From assembly GCF_000472705.1 (NCBI RefSeq), contig NZ_AXAE01000015.1, forward strand, positions 1 to 64,000: 64,000 nucleotides of DNA, written 5' to 3'. Both the position numbers and the translations under genes were made by a program. Shown here piece after piece: positions 48,926 to 59,347 of the stretch; positions within the stretch are counted from its first letter, which is position 1, and each line of letters begins with the position of its first letter. The stretch is from Mesorhizobium erdmanii USDA 3471 (GTDB taxonomy: Bacteria > Pseudomonadota > Alphaproteobacteria > Rhizobiales > Rhizobiaceae). The notes beneath the pieces are model-generated. The model searched no databases. It had not been told where the DNA came from and saw nothing but the letters and a program-made list of their open reading frames with translations.

Positions 48926-50059
48926 TCATCCTCTGTCTATGTCATCGGAATGACTCACCACCAGATCGTCGCGGTGGATCATCGCCGAACGCGCCTCGTA
49001 GCCGAGCACGGTTTCGATCTCGGCCGTCTTCAGGCCTGCGATCCTTACGGCATCGGCGGCATCGTAGGCAACCAGCCCGCGCGCGATCTCGCGGCCCTCG
49101 GGCGACAGGATCGCCACCGTGTCGCCGCGTGAAAAGTTGCCGCTGACCAGCTTGACGCCGGCCGGAAGCAGCGATTTGCCCGATGTGAGCGCGCCGATGG
49201 CGCCGGCATCGACCGTCAGCCGGCCGGCCGGTTCGAGCTGGCCGGCGATCCAGGTCTTGTAGCCTTTGACCGGATTGGCGCTCGGCCGGAAGAAGGTAGC
49301 GCGCTCCCCGCGCTCGATTGCCATCAGCGGCGACAGCCGCGTGCCTGAAGTGATGATCATCGCCGTGCCGGCGGCGGTGGCGATCTTGCCGGCATCGAGT
49401 TTTGTCCGCATGCCGCCGCGCGACAGCTCCGACGCAGCCGCCCCCGCCATCGCCTCGATGTCAGGCGTGATGCGGTCGACGACCGGGATGAACCTGGCAT
49501 TGGGATCACGCGCCGGCGGGGCGGTATAGAGCCCGTCGATGTCGGAGAGCAGCACCAGAAGATCGGCGCCCATCATCGTCGCCACCCGCGCCGCCAGCCG
49601 GTCATTGTCACCGTAGCGGATTTCGGAGGTGGCCACCGTGTCGTTCTCGTTGATGACCGGCACCGCCTTCATCTTGAGCAGCGTCGAGATCGTCGCCCGC
49701 GCGTTGAGGTAGCGGCGGCGCTCCTCGGTGTCGCCAAGGGTCAAGAGAATCTGGCCGGATTTCAGCGCGCCCTTGCCGAGCGCATCCGACCAGGCGCCGG
49801 CGAGCGCGATCTGGCCGACGGCTGCCGCAGCCTGGCTCTCCTCTAGCTTCAGCGCCCGCTTGCCAAGGCCGAGAATGGTGCGGCCGAGCGCGATGGCGCC
49901 GGAAGACACGACGAGGATTTCGGCGCCGCCCTGGGCGAGCACGGCAATGTCGTCGGCGAGCGAGGCCAGCCAGTCGCGCTTCAACCCGGTTGCGCGATCA
50001 ACTAGCAACGCCGAGCCGATCTTGACGGTGATGCGCCGGTATTTTTTCAGCGACTGCAT
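48926..50059 (-). CDS. proB: Glutamate 5-kinase
   Basis: 377 residues: amino-acid kinase domain ([75 protein letters not shown]) and a C-terminal PUA domain from about 285 ([40 protein letters not shown]). It phosphorylates glutamate and is inhibited by proline. The gene lies 4 bp after obgE, in the conserved obgE-proB-proA-nadD order. Confidence 0.97.
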   Translation of the reverse strand: MQSLKKYRRITVKIGSALLVDRATGLKRDWLASLADDIAVLAQGGAEILVVSSGAIALGRTILGLGKRALKLEESQAAAAVGQIALAGAWSDALGKGALKSGQILLTLGDTEERRRYLNARATISTLLKMKAVPVINENDTVATSEIRYGDNDRLAARVATMMGADLLVLLSDIDGLYTAPPARDPNARFIPVVDRITPDIEAMAGAAASELSRGGMRTKLDAGKIATAAGTAMIITSGTRLSPLMAIERGERATFFRPSANPVKGYKTWIAGQLEPAGRLTVDAGAIGALTSGKSLLPAGVKLVSGNFSRGDTVAILSPEGREIARGLVAYDAADAVRIAGLKTAEIETVLGYEARSAMIHRDDLVVSHSDDIDRG

Positions 50060-50063
50060 GGCC

Positions 50064-51152
<1,089 letters not shown>

Positions 51153-51227
51153 CTAAACCAAGGCGCGGCGAAGGGCGAGGCCGTTTTGTGACAAAGGCCG
51201 CGTGGGTTCGGCCGGAGAAATCCTGGC

Positions 51228-52097
51228 ATGAAGCTTGTAACCTACAACATCCAATACGGCATCGGGCTTGATGGCCACTACGATGTCGCGCGCATTGCCG
51301 ACGCGGTGCGCGGCGCCGACGTGATCGCGCTGCAAGAGGTCACCCGCAACAATCCCAGGAACGGCGGGCGCGACATGGTCGCCGAGATCGGCGAGGCGCT
51401 GCCCGATTATTTCGCCGTCTATGGCAGCAACTTCGAGGCCAATATCGGCTCGCGCATCGAAAACGGCCGCGCCATCACCACGACCTTTCAGCTCGGCAAC
51501 ATGATGCTGTCGAAAACGCCCATCCATCTGTCGCGCAACCTGCTTTTGCCGCGCAGCCGCAGCTTCGAGATGATGAATTTCCAGCGCGGCGCGCTGGAGG
51601 CGCTGATCGAGACGCCGCTTGGTTTCATCCGCTTCTATTCCATCCATCTCGATCACCGCAGCCCGGTCGAACGCGCCAGCCAGATTCAGTTCCTGCGCCG
51701 CCGCCTGTTGAACTACGCGCTCGAAGGTGGCGCGCTGTCCGGCGTCGCCGAGATCGGCCTGCCGGAATTGCCGCATCCCGAGGCCTTTGTCGCCATGGGC
51801 GATTTCAACATGCTGGCTGGCTCGCCCGAATATGTCGAACTTGCCGGCCGGCCGGACCATGAATTCGGCATGCCGTTGACCGCCGACTTCGCCGTCGATG
51901 CCGCCGTGCGCCTCAATGTCGCCGGCGACGATCTCGTCAGCTGGGTCGACCCCAACGACGCCGCCAACGCCAACCTCCACAAGCGCATCGACTACGTCTT
52001 CACCAGCGCCTCGCTTGCCCGGTCGCTGAAGCGCCTGTGGGTCGACGGGCAATCGGTCGGCTCCGATCATCGACCGGTATGGGTCGAACTGGGCTGA
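51228..52097 (+). CDS. Endonuclease/exonuclease/phosphatase family protein
   Basis: 289 residues of the EEP fold (MKLVTYNIQYGIGLDGHYDV, the metal Glu in VIALQEVTRNN, IHLDHRSPVERASQIQFLRR, FVAMGDFNMLAGSPEYVELA, final SDHRPVWVEL). All catalytic Asp, Asn and His are present. It could cut phosphodiester bonds in lipid, nucleic acid or inositol phosphate; the substrate is unknown. GGAGAA precedes the ATG. It runs toward the GNAT genes. Confidence 0.9.
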   Translation: MKLVTYNIQYGIGLDGHYDVARIADAVRGADVIALQEVTRNNPRNGGRDMVAEIGEALPDYFAVYGSNFEANIGSRIENGRAITTTFQLGNMMLSKTPIHLSRNLLLPRSRSFEMMNFQRGALEALIETPLGFIRFYSIHLDHRSPVERASQIQFLRRRLLNYALEGGALSGVAEIGLPELPHPEAFVAMGDFNMLAGSPEYVELAGRPDHEFGMPLTADFAVDAAVRLNVAGDDLVSWVDPNDAANANLHKRIDYVFTSASLARSLKRLWVDGQSVGSDHRPVWVELG

Positions 52098-52104
52098 TGC
52101 CTCG

Positions 52105-52656
52105 TCATCCGTCTGCGTTTTCGCGTTCGACGATCGCCATCATGATCGTATCGCCGTATTGTCCGTCGATACAGATAGCGTCGCGCTGCACACCCTCCCT
52201 GACAAACCCGACCTTGTCATAGAGAGCGATGGCGCGGGCATTGTCGGCATGTACGCACAGCTCGACGCGGACAAAGCCGACCTTGCGTGCCTGCGTCAGG
52301 GTCGCATTGATAAGCCGCAATCCAAGGCCACGCCCTCGATGGGAGGCAACAATTCCCATTCCGAGGGCTCCGCGATGGGCATGGATGCGTCGATCATGGC
52401 GTGAGATATCGCACCAACCGACGACCTCGCCACGAACAACAGCGATGAAACCCGGATCGCCTCTCGCGATACGGTCCAATACGAATCGTCGGGTTTGATC
52501 CAGTGGTGGCGCCTTGAGGAAGGACAGGTACTTCCGCTCACGCGCGACGAGATCAAGCGCGCGATGAAAGCTTTCGACGTCGTCCGGCGTTATCGGCGCG
52601 ATCGCGATCGTTTCAAGATCGTTGCTGTCATCGACCATTGGCTTGCCCGGCGCCAT
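52105..52656 (-). CDS. GNAT family N-acetyltransferase
   Basis: 183 residues. Acetyl-CoA site LGMGIVASHRGRGLGLRLIN and VELCVHADNARAIALYDKVG are clear, with the C-terminal GVQRDAICIDGQYGDTIMMA. It belongs to the branch with RimI/PhnO-like members. The substrate is unknown. The ATG at 52656 is 3 bp from the stop of the next GNAT gene upstream, so the two are co-transcribed. Confidence 0.9.
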   Translation of the reverse strand: MAPGKPMVDDSNDLETIAIAPITPDDVESFHRALDLVARERKYLSFLKAPPLDQTRRFVLDRIARGDPGFIAVVRGEVVGWCDISRHDRRIHAHRGALGMGIVASHRGRGLGLRLINATLTQARKVGFVRVELCVHADNARAIALYDKVGFVREGVQRDAICIDGQYGDTIMMAIVERENADG

Positions 52657-52659
52657 CCA

Positions 52660-53247
52660 TCAAAAGTGCACCCAGTTCCTGAGGCTGGTCCACGTCTTCC
52701 TGTCCAGCCTGTACCGCTCGACCGGCACCTGGCCGGCGACGATGGAGTTCAGCATGCCCTGTCCGGCATACTGGAAGCCGCATTTGTGGATCACCCGGCG
52801 CGAGGCCGGATTGATGACCCGCGTCGAGGCATGCAGCACCTGGGTCGAGGTCCTCTGGAAGGCGAGGTCGACCAGCGCATGGGCGGCTTCCGTCGCATAG
52901 CCGCGCTTCCAGTGAGGCTCGCCGATCCAGTAGCCGAGTTCCAGCCCGCGATCGGTGGTGTTGAGGCCGGCGCAGCCGACGAAGGTGTCGGTGCCGGCCA
53001 GCGTCAGCGCATAGACGATGCCGGCGCGGCGCGTCTTGGTCATCGCCAGGAAGGCGCGCGCCTCGGCCTCGCCATAGGGGTGCGGCATGCGCGCCAGCAT
53101 TTCGGCGACATGGCGGTTGTCGGCAAGCTCGACCAGTTGCGCGACATCGCCCTCGTGCGGCGCCCGCATCACTAGCCGCTCGGTGACCAGCACCGGGCAG
53201 TCTATCGCGTAACTTTCGTCTTCTGAGTCTTCCGCTTCGGCAACCAT
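52660..53247 (-). CDS. RimJ/RimL-type GNAT acetyltransferase
   Basis: 195 residues. VLVTERLVMRAPHEGDVAQL opens the domain and LELGYWIGEPHWKRGYATEA carries the acetyl-CoA loop, followed by ASTRVINPASRRVIHKCGFQ. The RimJ/L group acetylates N-terminal residues of ribosomal proteins and others; here it is found beside L27/L21, so a ribosomal substrate is possible but unproven. ATG 53247 is chosen because an earlier in-frame start at 53343 runs through the terminator. Confidence 0.88.
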   Translation of the reverse strand: MVAEAEDSEDESYAIDCPVLVTERLVMRAPHEGDVAQLVELADNRHVAEMLARMPHPYGEAEARAFLAMTKTRRAGIVYALTLAGTDTFVGCAGLNTTDRGLELGYWIGEPHWKRGYATEAAHALVDLAFQRTSTQVLHASTRVINPASRRVIHKCGFQYAGQGMLNSIVAGQVPVERYRLDRKTWTSLRNWVHF

Positions 53248-53270
53248 TTCAAAGTCCTCCAGGCACAAAG

Positions 53271-53300
53271 AAAAAGGGGAGATGGAAACCCATCTCCCCT
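53271..53300 (-). terminator. Terminator after rpmA
   Basis: AGGGGAGATGG (53275-53285) and CCATCTCCCCT (53290-53300) form a perfect 11-bp stem. On the minus strand it is followed by TTTTTCTTT, so it ends the rplU-rpmA transcript and leaves the GNAT genes to a separate or read-through promoter. Confidence 0.9.
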
Positions 53301-53384
53301 GATCCTTTTCCTGGCTTTGCCAAACTTCCTGGCTTCCAGACACCGGTTCCCGAGATGGGCGCCGGTGTTCTAGTGCGGAACCGG

Positions 53385-53654
53385 CTACTCCGCGGCTTTG
53401 GTAATCGGATTGACCGATACGTAGGTTCGGCCGTTGGCTTTTTTGTTGAACGTCACGGCGCCGGATTCGAGCGCGAAAAGCGTATGGTCCGTGCCCATGC
53501 CGACATTGACGCCGGCATGCCAGGTGGTGCCGCGTTGACGAATGATGATGTTGCCCGGGATGACGGCTTCGCCGCCGAACTTCTTCACGCCCAGACGCTT
53601 GGAATGCGAGTCGCGACCGTTGCGCGACGAGCCGCCAGCTTTCTTGTGTGCCAT
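53385..53654 (-). CDS. rpmA: 50S ribosomal protein L27
   Basis: 89 residues. [20 protein letters not shown] is the invariant N terminus, and [40 protein letters not shown] complete the protein. There is no N-terminal extension to be cleaved, unlike in Firmicutes. It lies after rplU. Confidence 0.98.
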   Translation of the reverse strand: MAHKKAGGSSRNGRDSHSKRLGVKKFGGEAVIPGNIIIRQRGTTWHAGVNVGMGTDHTLFALESGAVTFNKKANGRTYVSVNPITKAAE

Positions 53655-53752
53655 CTAACTAACTCCGTTGCGCCGCAAGGCGCCTAAAAGGCCTTATGAA
53701 CGCGTTCGCGTTCCGTTTCAAGTCCGATCCGGCGACCTGATCGCCGGAAAAA

Positions 53753-54421
53753 TTACTTCTTCGCCAGTTCCTTGGCCTGTTCGCGCCAGTCCTTGATCTG
53801 CTCGGCGCTGAACGGCATGTGCTCGTCGATCTTGGCGACATCCTTGTCGGACAGCTTGGCCAGCTGCGCGAAGGTGATGATGCCCTGCTCGGCGAGATCC
53901 TTGGCGGCGACCGGGCCGATGCCCTTGATCACGGTCAGGTCGTCCGGCTCGCCTTTCGGCGCCTTGAACAGCGGCGCCGCGGCCGTCTCGGCCTTCACGT
54001 CGTCCTTCGGGGCGGCTTCCTTCTTTGCCTTCGGCTCGGCCTTCGCCTCGGCGGCAACCTCTGCCTTGGCTTCCGCCTTGACGGCGGCCTTCTTGGCGGG
54101 CTTGGCGCCACCCAGCAGGATCTCGGCGATCCGCACGGTGGTCAAAAGCTGGCGATGGCCGATCTTGCGGCGCGAATTCTGGCGGCGGCGCTTCTTGAAA
54201 GCGATGACCGTGCGGTTCTTGCCCTGCTCGACGACTTCGGCGGTAACCAGGGCACCATCGACGAACGGCGCGCCGAACGTGACATTCTCGCCCTCGCCAT
54301 GCGCGAGCACGTGGCCGATCTCGACGATATCGCCGACATTGGCTTCGACTTTTTCGATCTTCAGGAGATCGTTGGCGGCAACGCGATACTGCTTACCGCC
54401 CGTTTTAATGACTGCGAACAT
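53753..54421 (-). CDS. rplU: 50S ribosomal protein L21 with C-terminal HHH extension
   Basis: 222 residues, about double the usual 103. Residues 1-103 are standard L21 ([40 protein letters not shown]). After a Lys/Ala/Glu-rich linker (about 108-158), residues 160-222 form a helix-hairpin-helix-like domain ([40 protein letters not shown]). The extension is common in Rhizobiales L21 (recalled) and similar to the one on LivG here. The start at 54421 is set by L21; 54502 is too long. Confidence 0.96.
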   Translation of the reverse strand: MFAVIKTGGKQYRVAANDLLKIEKVEANVGDIVEIGHVLAHGEGENVTFGAPFVDGALVTAEVVEQGKNRTVIAFKKRRRQNSRRKIGHRQLLTTVRIAEILLGGAKPAKKAAVKAEAKAEVAAEAKAEPKAKKEAAPKDDVKAETAAAPLFKAPKGEPDDLTVIKGIGPVAAKDLAEQGIITFAQLAKLSDKDVAKIDEHMPFSAEQIKDWREQAKELAKK

Positions 54422-54816
54422 TTTTTGCCTTTCGCTGTTCGGTCGGCCTTGATGAACCACCTGAGGCGGTTCGGCCGTCTTTTTGTCAGTCTGCGGGTTC
54501 AAAAAACAAGCGGCGCGGAAGAACCCTCCACGCCGATTGCGCGCTGTCCGTAACCGAAGGTTGAGCGGGAGTCAAGGCAAACGGCCGCGCCGAGACTTGT
54601 CATTGGCGGGCAAACCATTGGTCGTGTCACCATGACGAGCCAGCGTTACCACGACGACGATGCGTGGCTGCCGCAAAACCGCGTTGGCTCGACGGTAAAC
54701 ACCATCTTGAATCCACGGCTCGTCCGGCAAGCCAAATATCTCGCGGATTGGCCTTGTAACCTGTCCGTTCAGCCGTTATCTAGTGCGCCGCGCCGGCAAC
54801 GGCCGACCATGACCGC
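54422..54816. other. Noncoding gap between rplU and tRNA-Ser (395 bp)
   Basis: It holds the rplU promoter region on the minus strand and the tRNA promoter on the plus strand. Open frames across it have no protein likeness. No clear regulatory hairpin is seen. Confidence 0.5.
54754..54781 (+). promoter_or_regulatory. Probable promoter of tRNA-Ser
   Basis: TTGTAA at 54754-54759 and TTATCT at 54776-54781 are 16 bp apart and stand 36 bp before the tRNA. They are a reasonable -35/-10 pair, with no better one in the vicinity. Confidence 0.4.
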
Positions 54817-54906
54817 GGAGAGGTGGCAGAGTGGTCGAATGCACCGCACTCGAAATGCGGCATGGGTGCAAGCCCATCGGGGGTTCGAATCCCTCCCTCT
54901 CCGCCA
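54817..54906 (+). tRNA. tRNA-Ser (anticodon CGA)
   Basis: The 90-nt gene has a GGAGAGG/CCTCTCC acceptor stem, an anticodon stem CCGCA/TGCGG with CTCGAAA in the loop (anticodon CGA at 54851-54853), a long variable arm, the T arm GGGTTCGAATCCC and an encoded CCA end. The long variable arm fits serine. It reads UCG codons. Its 3' end marks the left border of accessory DNA and is a probable integration site. Confidence 0.97.
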
Positions 54907-55087
54907 TCATTTTCAGCTATCACACTGATTTCGTTGCGTTGTTTTTAGACGACTTTCTTGCGCCTGCACCTTTGGCTGCATCTAACACGGCGCTTGGCCT
55001 GTCAAGACTGGCCGACCCGCAAAAGCCTGCCGCAAGGCTAGAACCCTTCCGAAAAGAGGGCTCTCTATGCTCCGCATCATCGCGTAC

Positions 55088-57817
55088 CTAGCGTCTGGCT
55101 GCTGTCGACAGCCGTCGGTAGATCGGGTCCTTTGCAAGTTCAGGCGCTGCGTATCGGATTTGATCCAACGCCTCGGTAAGCCCATGAGGAATAACCGCAC
55201 CCTCGGAGGTGCCAATAGTCAGATCGAGCAGGCGAAGTAGAGCCTTTGCTTTGGCTTCGCTATTTATAATCGCGAGCTTCTTTTCTCCGCCGTCCTCGCC
55301 GTATAGGCCATAATCAAGCAGCGACCAGCATTCGAAGGGAACAAGGAAACGTTCGATGGCATCGACAGCCTCGGCAAATGCCTCACCCGATGTTGCCGGA
55401 AGATCAGCAAATGCGCCACTGACGCCGGGCGTAGCCAGCGAACGCTCTTGCGGCCAGACCTGTTGAAGAAAAGGCATGGCAGCCGACCGGAATAAGTCGG
55501 CAGGACCGGGTGCTTCCAAGACCCCAGACCGATCCTTGGCGGATAGTTCTCGGACGAACTGCTGGATGGCGTTTGCGGCGGAGGCGCGGACCTCGTCATC
55601 AAGGGTTCGAAGCATTTGTTGAATGCGCGAGTTGGGCACAGCCGGTTCGCGCTGCTCTCGGAAGGCGTGCAGACTTTCTATGATCAGGCTGAACACTAGC
55701 CTCCGACGTGTTTCGCGCCCCAGGCGGCGGTCGGTGGCCCTTTCAGCCATCGCGCCTCCAATAACCTTCAAGACCTCGGTGAAGTGTGTTCGTCGTGCGA
55801 TAGCTCGCCAAAGGGCTAGCGATGATCCGGTGTCGTTCAGTAAGGGCGCAATCAGGTGTTGCTCGGTCCAGCTACGGTCAGCCCGTAGAAAATACGGCAA
55901 AGCTTCGATGAGCCGGTGCCGAACGATCAAACCGCTGCGGCCGGTTGCGCTGATTACCGTGTCTAGCATTTGGCGCGCATTGCTGCCCGCATGGAATGGG
56001 TTCGGCGATTCGGCCGTGAGTCGCGGACAAGCTGCCAGGAAAACCCCCGTAAGCTTTCCTGCGGGCGTATTCAGCGTATCCAGGTCCATGGGTTCGCGAT
56101 CATCGCCGACAACACGCGCCACAACGCTGAGATCAGCATCGTCTGCGTTGTCTGATTTCGTATTGGTCGCTTCGACGGCAATCGGCCAAATTCGCATCCA
56201 GACAGGCAAACCCAATTCAGCAGCGACGACTCGCTTATTCCATGTGTCCATCCACGCGCTGATTCCCTCGATTGCAGCTGACAAAGTTGCGTCCGCGAGA
56301 ACATTCAGAAGGGCGAGCACGCGGTTGGCTTCCGCTTCAAGATTTCGCTGCACGTCGGACCGAGTACTTTGGTTCTTCGGCGAATGCGCCCAGCCGAAAC
56401 GGTTCCAAACACGCGGGAACGCGTCTCCGCCATTTCCCGTTGCCTCCAGATCGTCGAGAACGAGCAAGGCATTCTCGATTTGCTGGAGCCAGTCATTGGC
56501 CCGTTCGGCGGGATCATCATTCCAACCACCGCGACTGGTTGAAAGCGCGACTTCTAATGCGCGCAGGCGTGCAACGCCATTCAGCGCATCATACTTCGAG
56601 TCTGGACCAGGGGAGAGATCATACGCCTGGGACGCTTCTGGAAATCCTTCGCCAACGTTCATCGCGACCAGATCAGCAAACTGGCCGATTTTGGCGTCCT
56701 TCCAAGCGCGCTCTTTCGGCGGCAAAACCCCTCCACCGACTTCGATCCGCTTCAGTTCGCGAACGGTCCAATAAAGCCGCGCCTTCTTGGGCGCAGAAGT
56801 CGCGGGGCCTTTGCGCAAGCGTCTCGCAATCGCTTTCTGGTCTTGAGCATTCAGATCGCTAAAACGCAGGGCCCGAAGTTCGGCGATTTCGGGAAAGACG
56901 TTTAGGTCCCAGAACTGATCGTCATCGACACCAAGGAGGAATGCCCCCACTTCCTCGGCCAAGACCAGTTCAGCGTTTTGAGCCATTGCTGCCCACAGTC
57001 GTACGTGAAGGGGCGATTGAGCCAGCCTCCATCGCTGGACGAATTGCAGTGCGTCTGGGGCGTTTAGTACGACAATGCGTGAAACTACGGCGTGGAGTAA
57101 TTTGATCGAGGGCGCGATACCTTCGTTGTAGGCGTCAGGGTCGCGCTCAGACTCATTTTCGACGTCCGCGTTCGGCACGCTGGTCGTGTAGTAAACGCGC
57201 CCCAAACCACCAAGCTGCCATAACCGCCGTTGCCCATCCCATCCCAGCCTCCTAGCTATTTCAAGGCCTTGGGTGACAGCGCATTCCAGCGTATTTGCTA
57301 GGGCCTTCAGAAATTCGACGTCAGTGATGTTTCCAAGTTCGAGCAAATTCAAATCGACAAGACCACCACTGGTCAGCTTCGCGGAGAGCAGGTCCTCGAA
57401 TGATCTGGGGCGACGCGGCTTCCTCATGAATTGCCAGCGCCAGGAATCGATTGGTTCGACCTTTAAACGCGGCGCAACAAGGCTAACAATCTTCGAGATA
57501 ATTGCCCCCGAACGGTCCCCCGCCCGAAGTCTTTCTTGAATGCCGTATATCGCTGTCGATGGACCTTCTTCAGCGGCGGAGGTCGACCAGCTTTCTTCGA
57601 TTAATCGCCACGCAGTAGCCCAAGGTTCAACGAGAACGCGTGTACCGGGACCATTCAGCAGATCTTCGACAGCGAGGCGCTCTATACGCTGGGCGGGTTT
57701 CAAGCGAAGCGCCCAATCGATTGTCGCCGACTCCGCCAAACGCTTGTTCAGAAACGCGACCGTTTCTCGCAATACTGCCCGATCCCGGTCGTCGAGATAT
57801 GACCAAGCCGGGATCAT
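55088..57817 (-). CDS. 909-residue helical protein coupled to SIR2, unknown
   Basis: A large soluble protein that is mainly alpha-helical with many Leu/Ala-rich helices (WRLAQSPLHVRLWAAMAQNA, LEVALSTSRGGWNDDPAERA, DDEVRASAANAIQQFVRELS). No Walker, nuclease or protease motif is evident. The final 180 residues (FLQQVWPQERSLATPGVSGA, TSGEAFAEAVDAIERFLVPF, YRRLSTAARR) recall DUF4020, which is found at the ends of SIR2 proteins, but that is a tentative recollection. It starts ATGATC over the SIR2 stop (4-bp overlap), so the two are made in fixed ratio. The likely role is a sensor or regulator of the SIR2 NADase (inference). Confidence 0.85.
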   Translation of the reverse strand: MIPAWSYLDDRDRAVLRETVAFLNKRLAESATIDWALRLKPAQRIERLAVEDLLNGPGTRVLVEPWATAWRLIEESWSTSAAEEGPSTAIYGIQERLRAGDRSGAIISKIVSLVAPRLKVEPIDSWRWQFMRKPRRPRSFEDLLSAKLTSGGLVDLNLLELGNITDVEFLKALANTLECAVTQGLEIARRLGWDGQRRLWQLGGLGRVYYTTSVPNADVENESERDPDAYNEGIAPSIKLLHAVVSRIVVLNAPDALQFVQRWRLAQSPLHVRLWAAMAQNAELVLAEEVGAFLLGVDDDQFWDLNVFPEIAELRALRFSDLNAQDQKAIARRLRKGPATSAPKKARLYWTVRELKRIEVGGGVLPPKERAWKDAKIGQFADLVAMNVGEGFPEASQAYDLSPGPDSKYDALNGVARLRALEVALSTSRGGWNDDPAERANDWLQQIENALLVLDDLEATGNGGDAFPRVWNRFGWAHSPKNQSTRSDVQRNLEAEANRVLALLNVLADATLSAAIEGISAWMDTWNKRVVAAELGLPVWMRIWPIAVEATNTKSDNADDADLSVVARVVGDDREPMDLDTLNTPAGKLTGVFLAACPRLTAESPNPFHAGSNARQMLDTVISATGRSGLIVRHRLIEALPYFLRADRSWTEQHLIAPLLNDTGSSLALWRAIARRTHFTEVLKVIGGAMAERATDRRLGRETRRRLVFSLIIESLHAFREQREPAVPNSRIQQMLRTLDDEVRASAANAIQQFVRELSAKDRSGVLEAPGPADLFRSAAMPFLQQVWPQERSLATPGVSGAFADLPATSGEAFAEAVDAIERFLVPFECWSLLDYGLYGEDGGEKKLAIINSEAKAKALLRLLDLTIGTSEGAVIPHGLTEALDQIRYAAPELAKDPIYRRLSTAARR

Positions 57818-59064
57818 GATCGACGCTCCCGCTCTCTTTCAGCGCCAATCCCGACAATTGAATCTAACCACCCTAAGTCAGCCTTCGCGTCTGACGCCAA
57901 AGCGGATAATCTGACACGCTCACTGGTATTGCTTCGCCTGATTAAATGATCGAACAGATCGCGATCCTCTTCGGCTGCGCTCTGTCTAGGGGCTTTCACG
58001 ATCCGACGCATTTCAGCATCAACTCGATTTCGCCTTCCGTTGATTGCTGAAAGTTCTGCCCACCGCTCAAGCGTTGTACGTAATGCGGAATGACCGTTCC
58101 GAGAGTCGTAGTGGATGGGCGTGATGCCGCGCCCCTTCCAGTCCTCAAGTGCAACCGGGTCAGGCGCATTTGTCCCAAAGAAGGTGAAACGCTCCTTCAG
58201 ATCGTCGAAACGAGTTCCGTCAGCCGCAACTGCATTTAATAGATAGCGCATCGGGGGATCGCTCGCACTATAGCCAACCAAGACCAAATGGAACAAACGG
58301 GCCGCGTCATAGATGAAATCTGGCACCACTCTGCGACGAAGGTAAAATTCGCCGAAATCTTGATCCGAAAGGACCAACTCAGAAAGCCTGTCTGGATTTG
58401 GATCGAGCGCGCCATGGATATGAAGCACTCCGGCGAAATCTGCCTGTCGAGTTGGTCTGGGGATCGATCCGAGCGAATAGGTCTGAACTGATGAGCTCCG
58501 CCGCTTCGCTGCTCGCTCAAGAAGTAGATCGAAGTTCGTGGTAACGATTGTGCTAGCACCTCCGCGATCCGCGAGGCCCATAAGTGCATGATGGATGTCC
58601 GCCGGCTGGTTCCCGCCGGCCCGCAGGCGGTTGGCTACAGCGCGTCGAACGCGACTATCTCCGCGTGTTTGGTCGTCGAGCCGCCTCTCCAACATTCCAA
58701 GGACGACATCGTAGTCGCCCGCGATGAACCGTTTGACCTCAGCCCTCTGCGCATCATTGAGGGTCGACACATCAACTTCCCACTGGTTGCATGTGCCGCG
58801 CGGCAAATCGTTAAGGATGGGATACACACTGGCATCGAGAACGCCGTAAACGTCGACTACAAGATCGCGGAAATCTGGCAACCCTACGGGCCTCGAAATG
58901 CCTGCACCACAAATGAAGAGAACCTCACCACGCGCGTGGGCAAGCAGTAAGCGTTCGGGAATCGCCGCCAAACCGCCGCCCAATGAGATCACGCGATCTT
59001 GCGCCGAAGCTTCAGTCTTCAAAGCCGCTGCCTGCTGATTAGAATCGGAAGTTACTGACTGCAT
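57814..59064 (-). CDS. SIR2-like NAD-hydrolase-type protein
   Basis: 416 residues. The SIR2_2-type Rossmann domain occupies about 45-290: GAGIS at 53-57, TTNFD at 175-179, the catalytic His in HIHGALD (215-221), and GYSASDPP at 264-271. All residues expected for NAD binding and cleavage are present. The last 100 residues are helical and charged (EEDRDLFDHLIRRSNTSERV, then ADLGWLDSIVGIGAERERER). Prokaryotic SIR2 domains in defence (DSR, Thoeris-like, SPARSA, AVAST) destroy NAD on phage sensing. With the partner downstream it is a likely defence pair. No strong ribosome site is seen. Confidence 0.9.
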   Translation of the reverse strand: MQSVTSDSNQQAAALKTEASAQDRVISLGGGLAAIPERLLLAHARGEVLFICGAGISRPVGLPDFRDLVVDVYGVLDASVYPILNDLPRGTCNQWEVDVSTLNDAQRAEVKRFIAGDYDVVLGMLERRLDDQTRGDSRVRRAVANRLRAGGNQPADIHHALMGLADRGGASTIVTTNFDLLLERAAKRRSSSVQTYSLGSIPRPTRQADFAGVLHIHGALDPNPDRLSELVLSDQDFGEFYLRRRVVPDFIYDAARLFHLVLVGYSASDPPMRYLLNAVAADGTRFDDLKERFTFFGTNAPDPVALEDWKGRGITPIHYDSRNGHSALRTTLERWAELSAINGRRNRVDAEMRRIVKAPRQSAAEEDRDLFDHLIRRSNTSERVRLSALASDAKADLGWLDSIVGIGAERERERRS

Positions 59065-59347
59065 CAGAAAGCATGGAACCCGGCATCAAACAAAGGCCTG
59101 CCGGCTGGCTTTTTTCGTCTGTGCTCGACCAATAACACCGAGTCTAGGAATTTTGCGCACTTGCAGGGTTCTCTCTCAGAAATTCTTAAGATCGAGTAGG
59201 GGTAAGTTAGTCCACCAGCACCCTGGTTTGGATGGTACTGCAGCGGAGAACATGGTGAAAAGCCGAACGTCCGCCGGGACCAGGGGCCCCACAAGCACCC
59301 CCTACCCCGCCCGCCGACAAATGCCGGCGTGCCGGGTGCCGGGCTCT
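59065..59347. other. Noncoding gap upstream of SIR2 (283 bp)
   Basis: Probably holds the promoter of the SIR2 operon on the minus strand. A 95-codon open frame runs through it without any likeness to a protein. The part nearest the 123-residue gene (59270-59340) is G+C-rich with short repeats (CCCCACAAGCACCCCCTACCC). Confidence 0.45.

Noticed and set aside
54632..54928. Plus-strand frames across tRNA-Ser
   Set aside because: They read through the tRNA and its promoter; not coding.
54907..55087. Tyrosine integrase next to the tRNA attachment site
   Set aside because: Only 181 bp separate the tRNA from the 909-residue gene and contain no gene; any integrase must lie outside the window.
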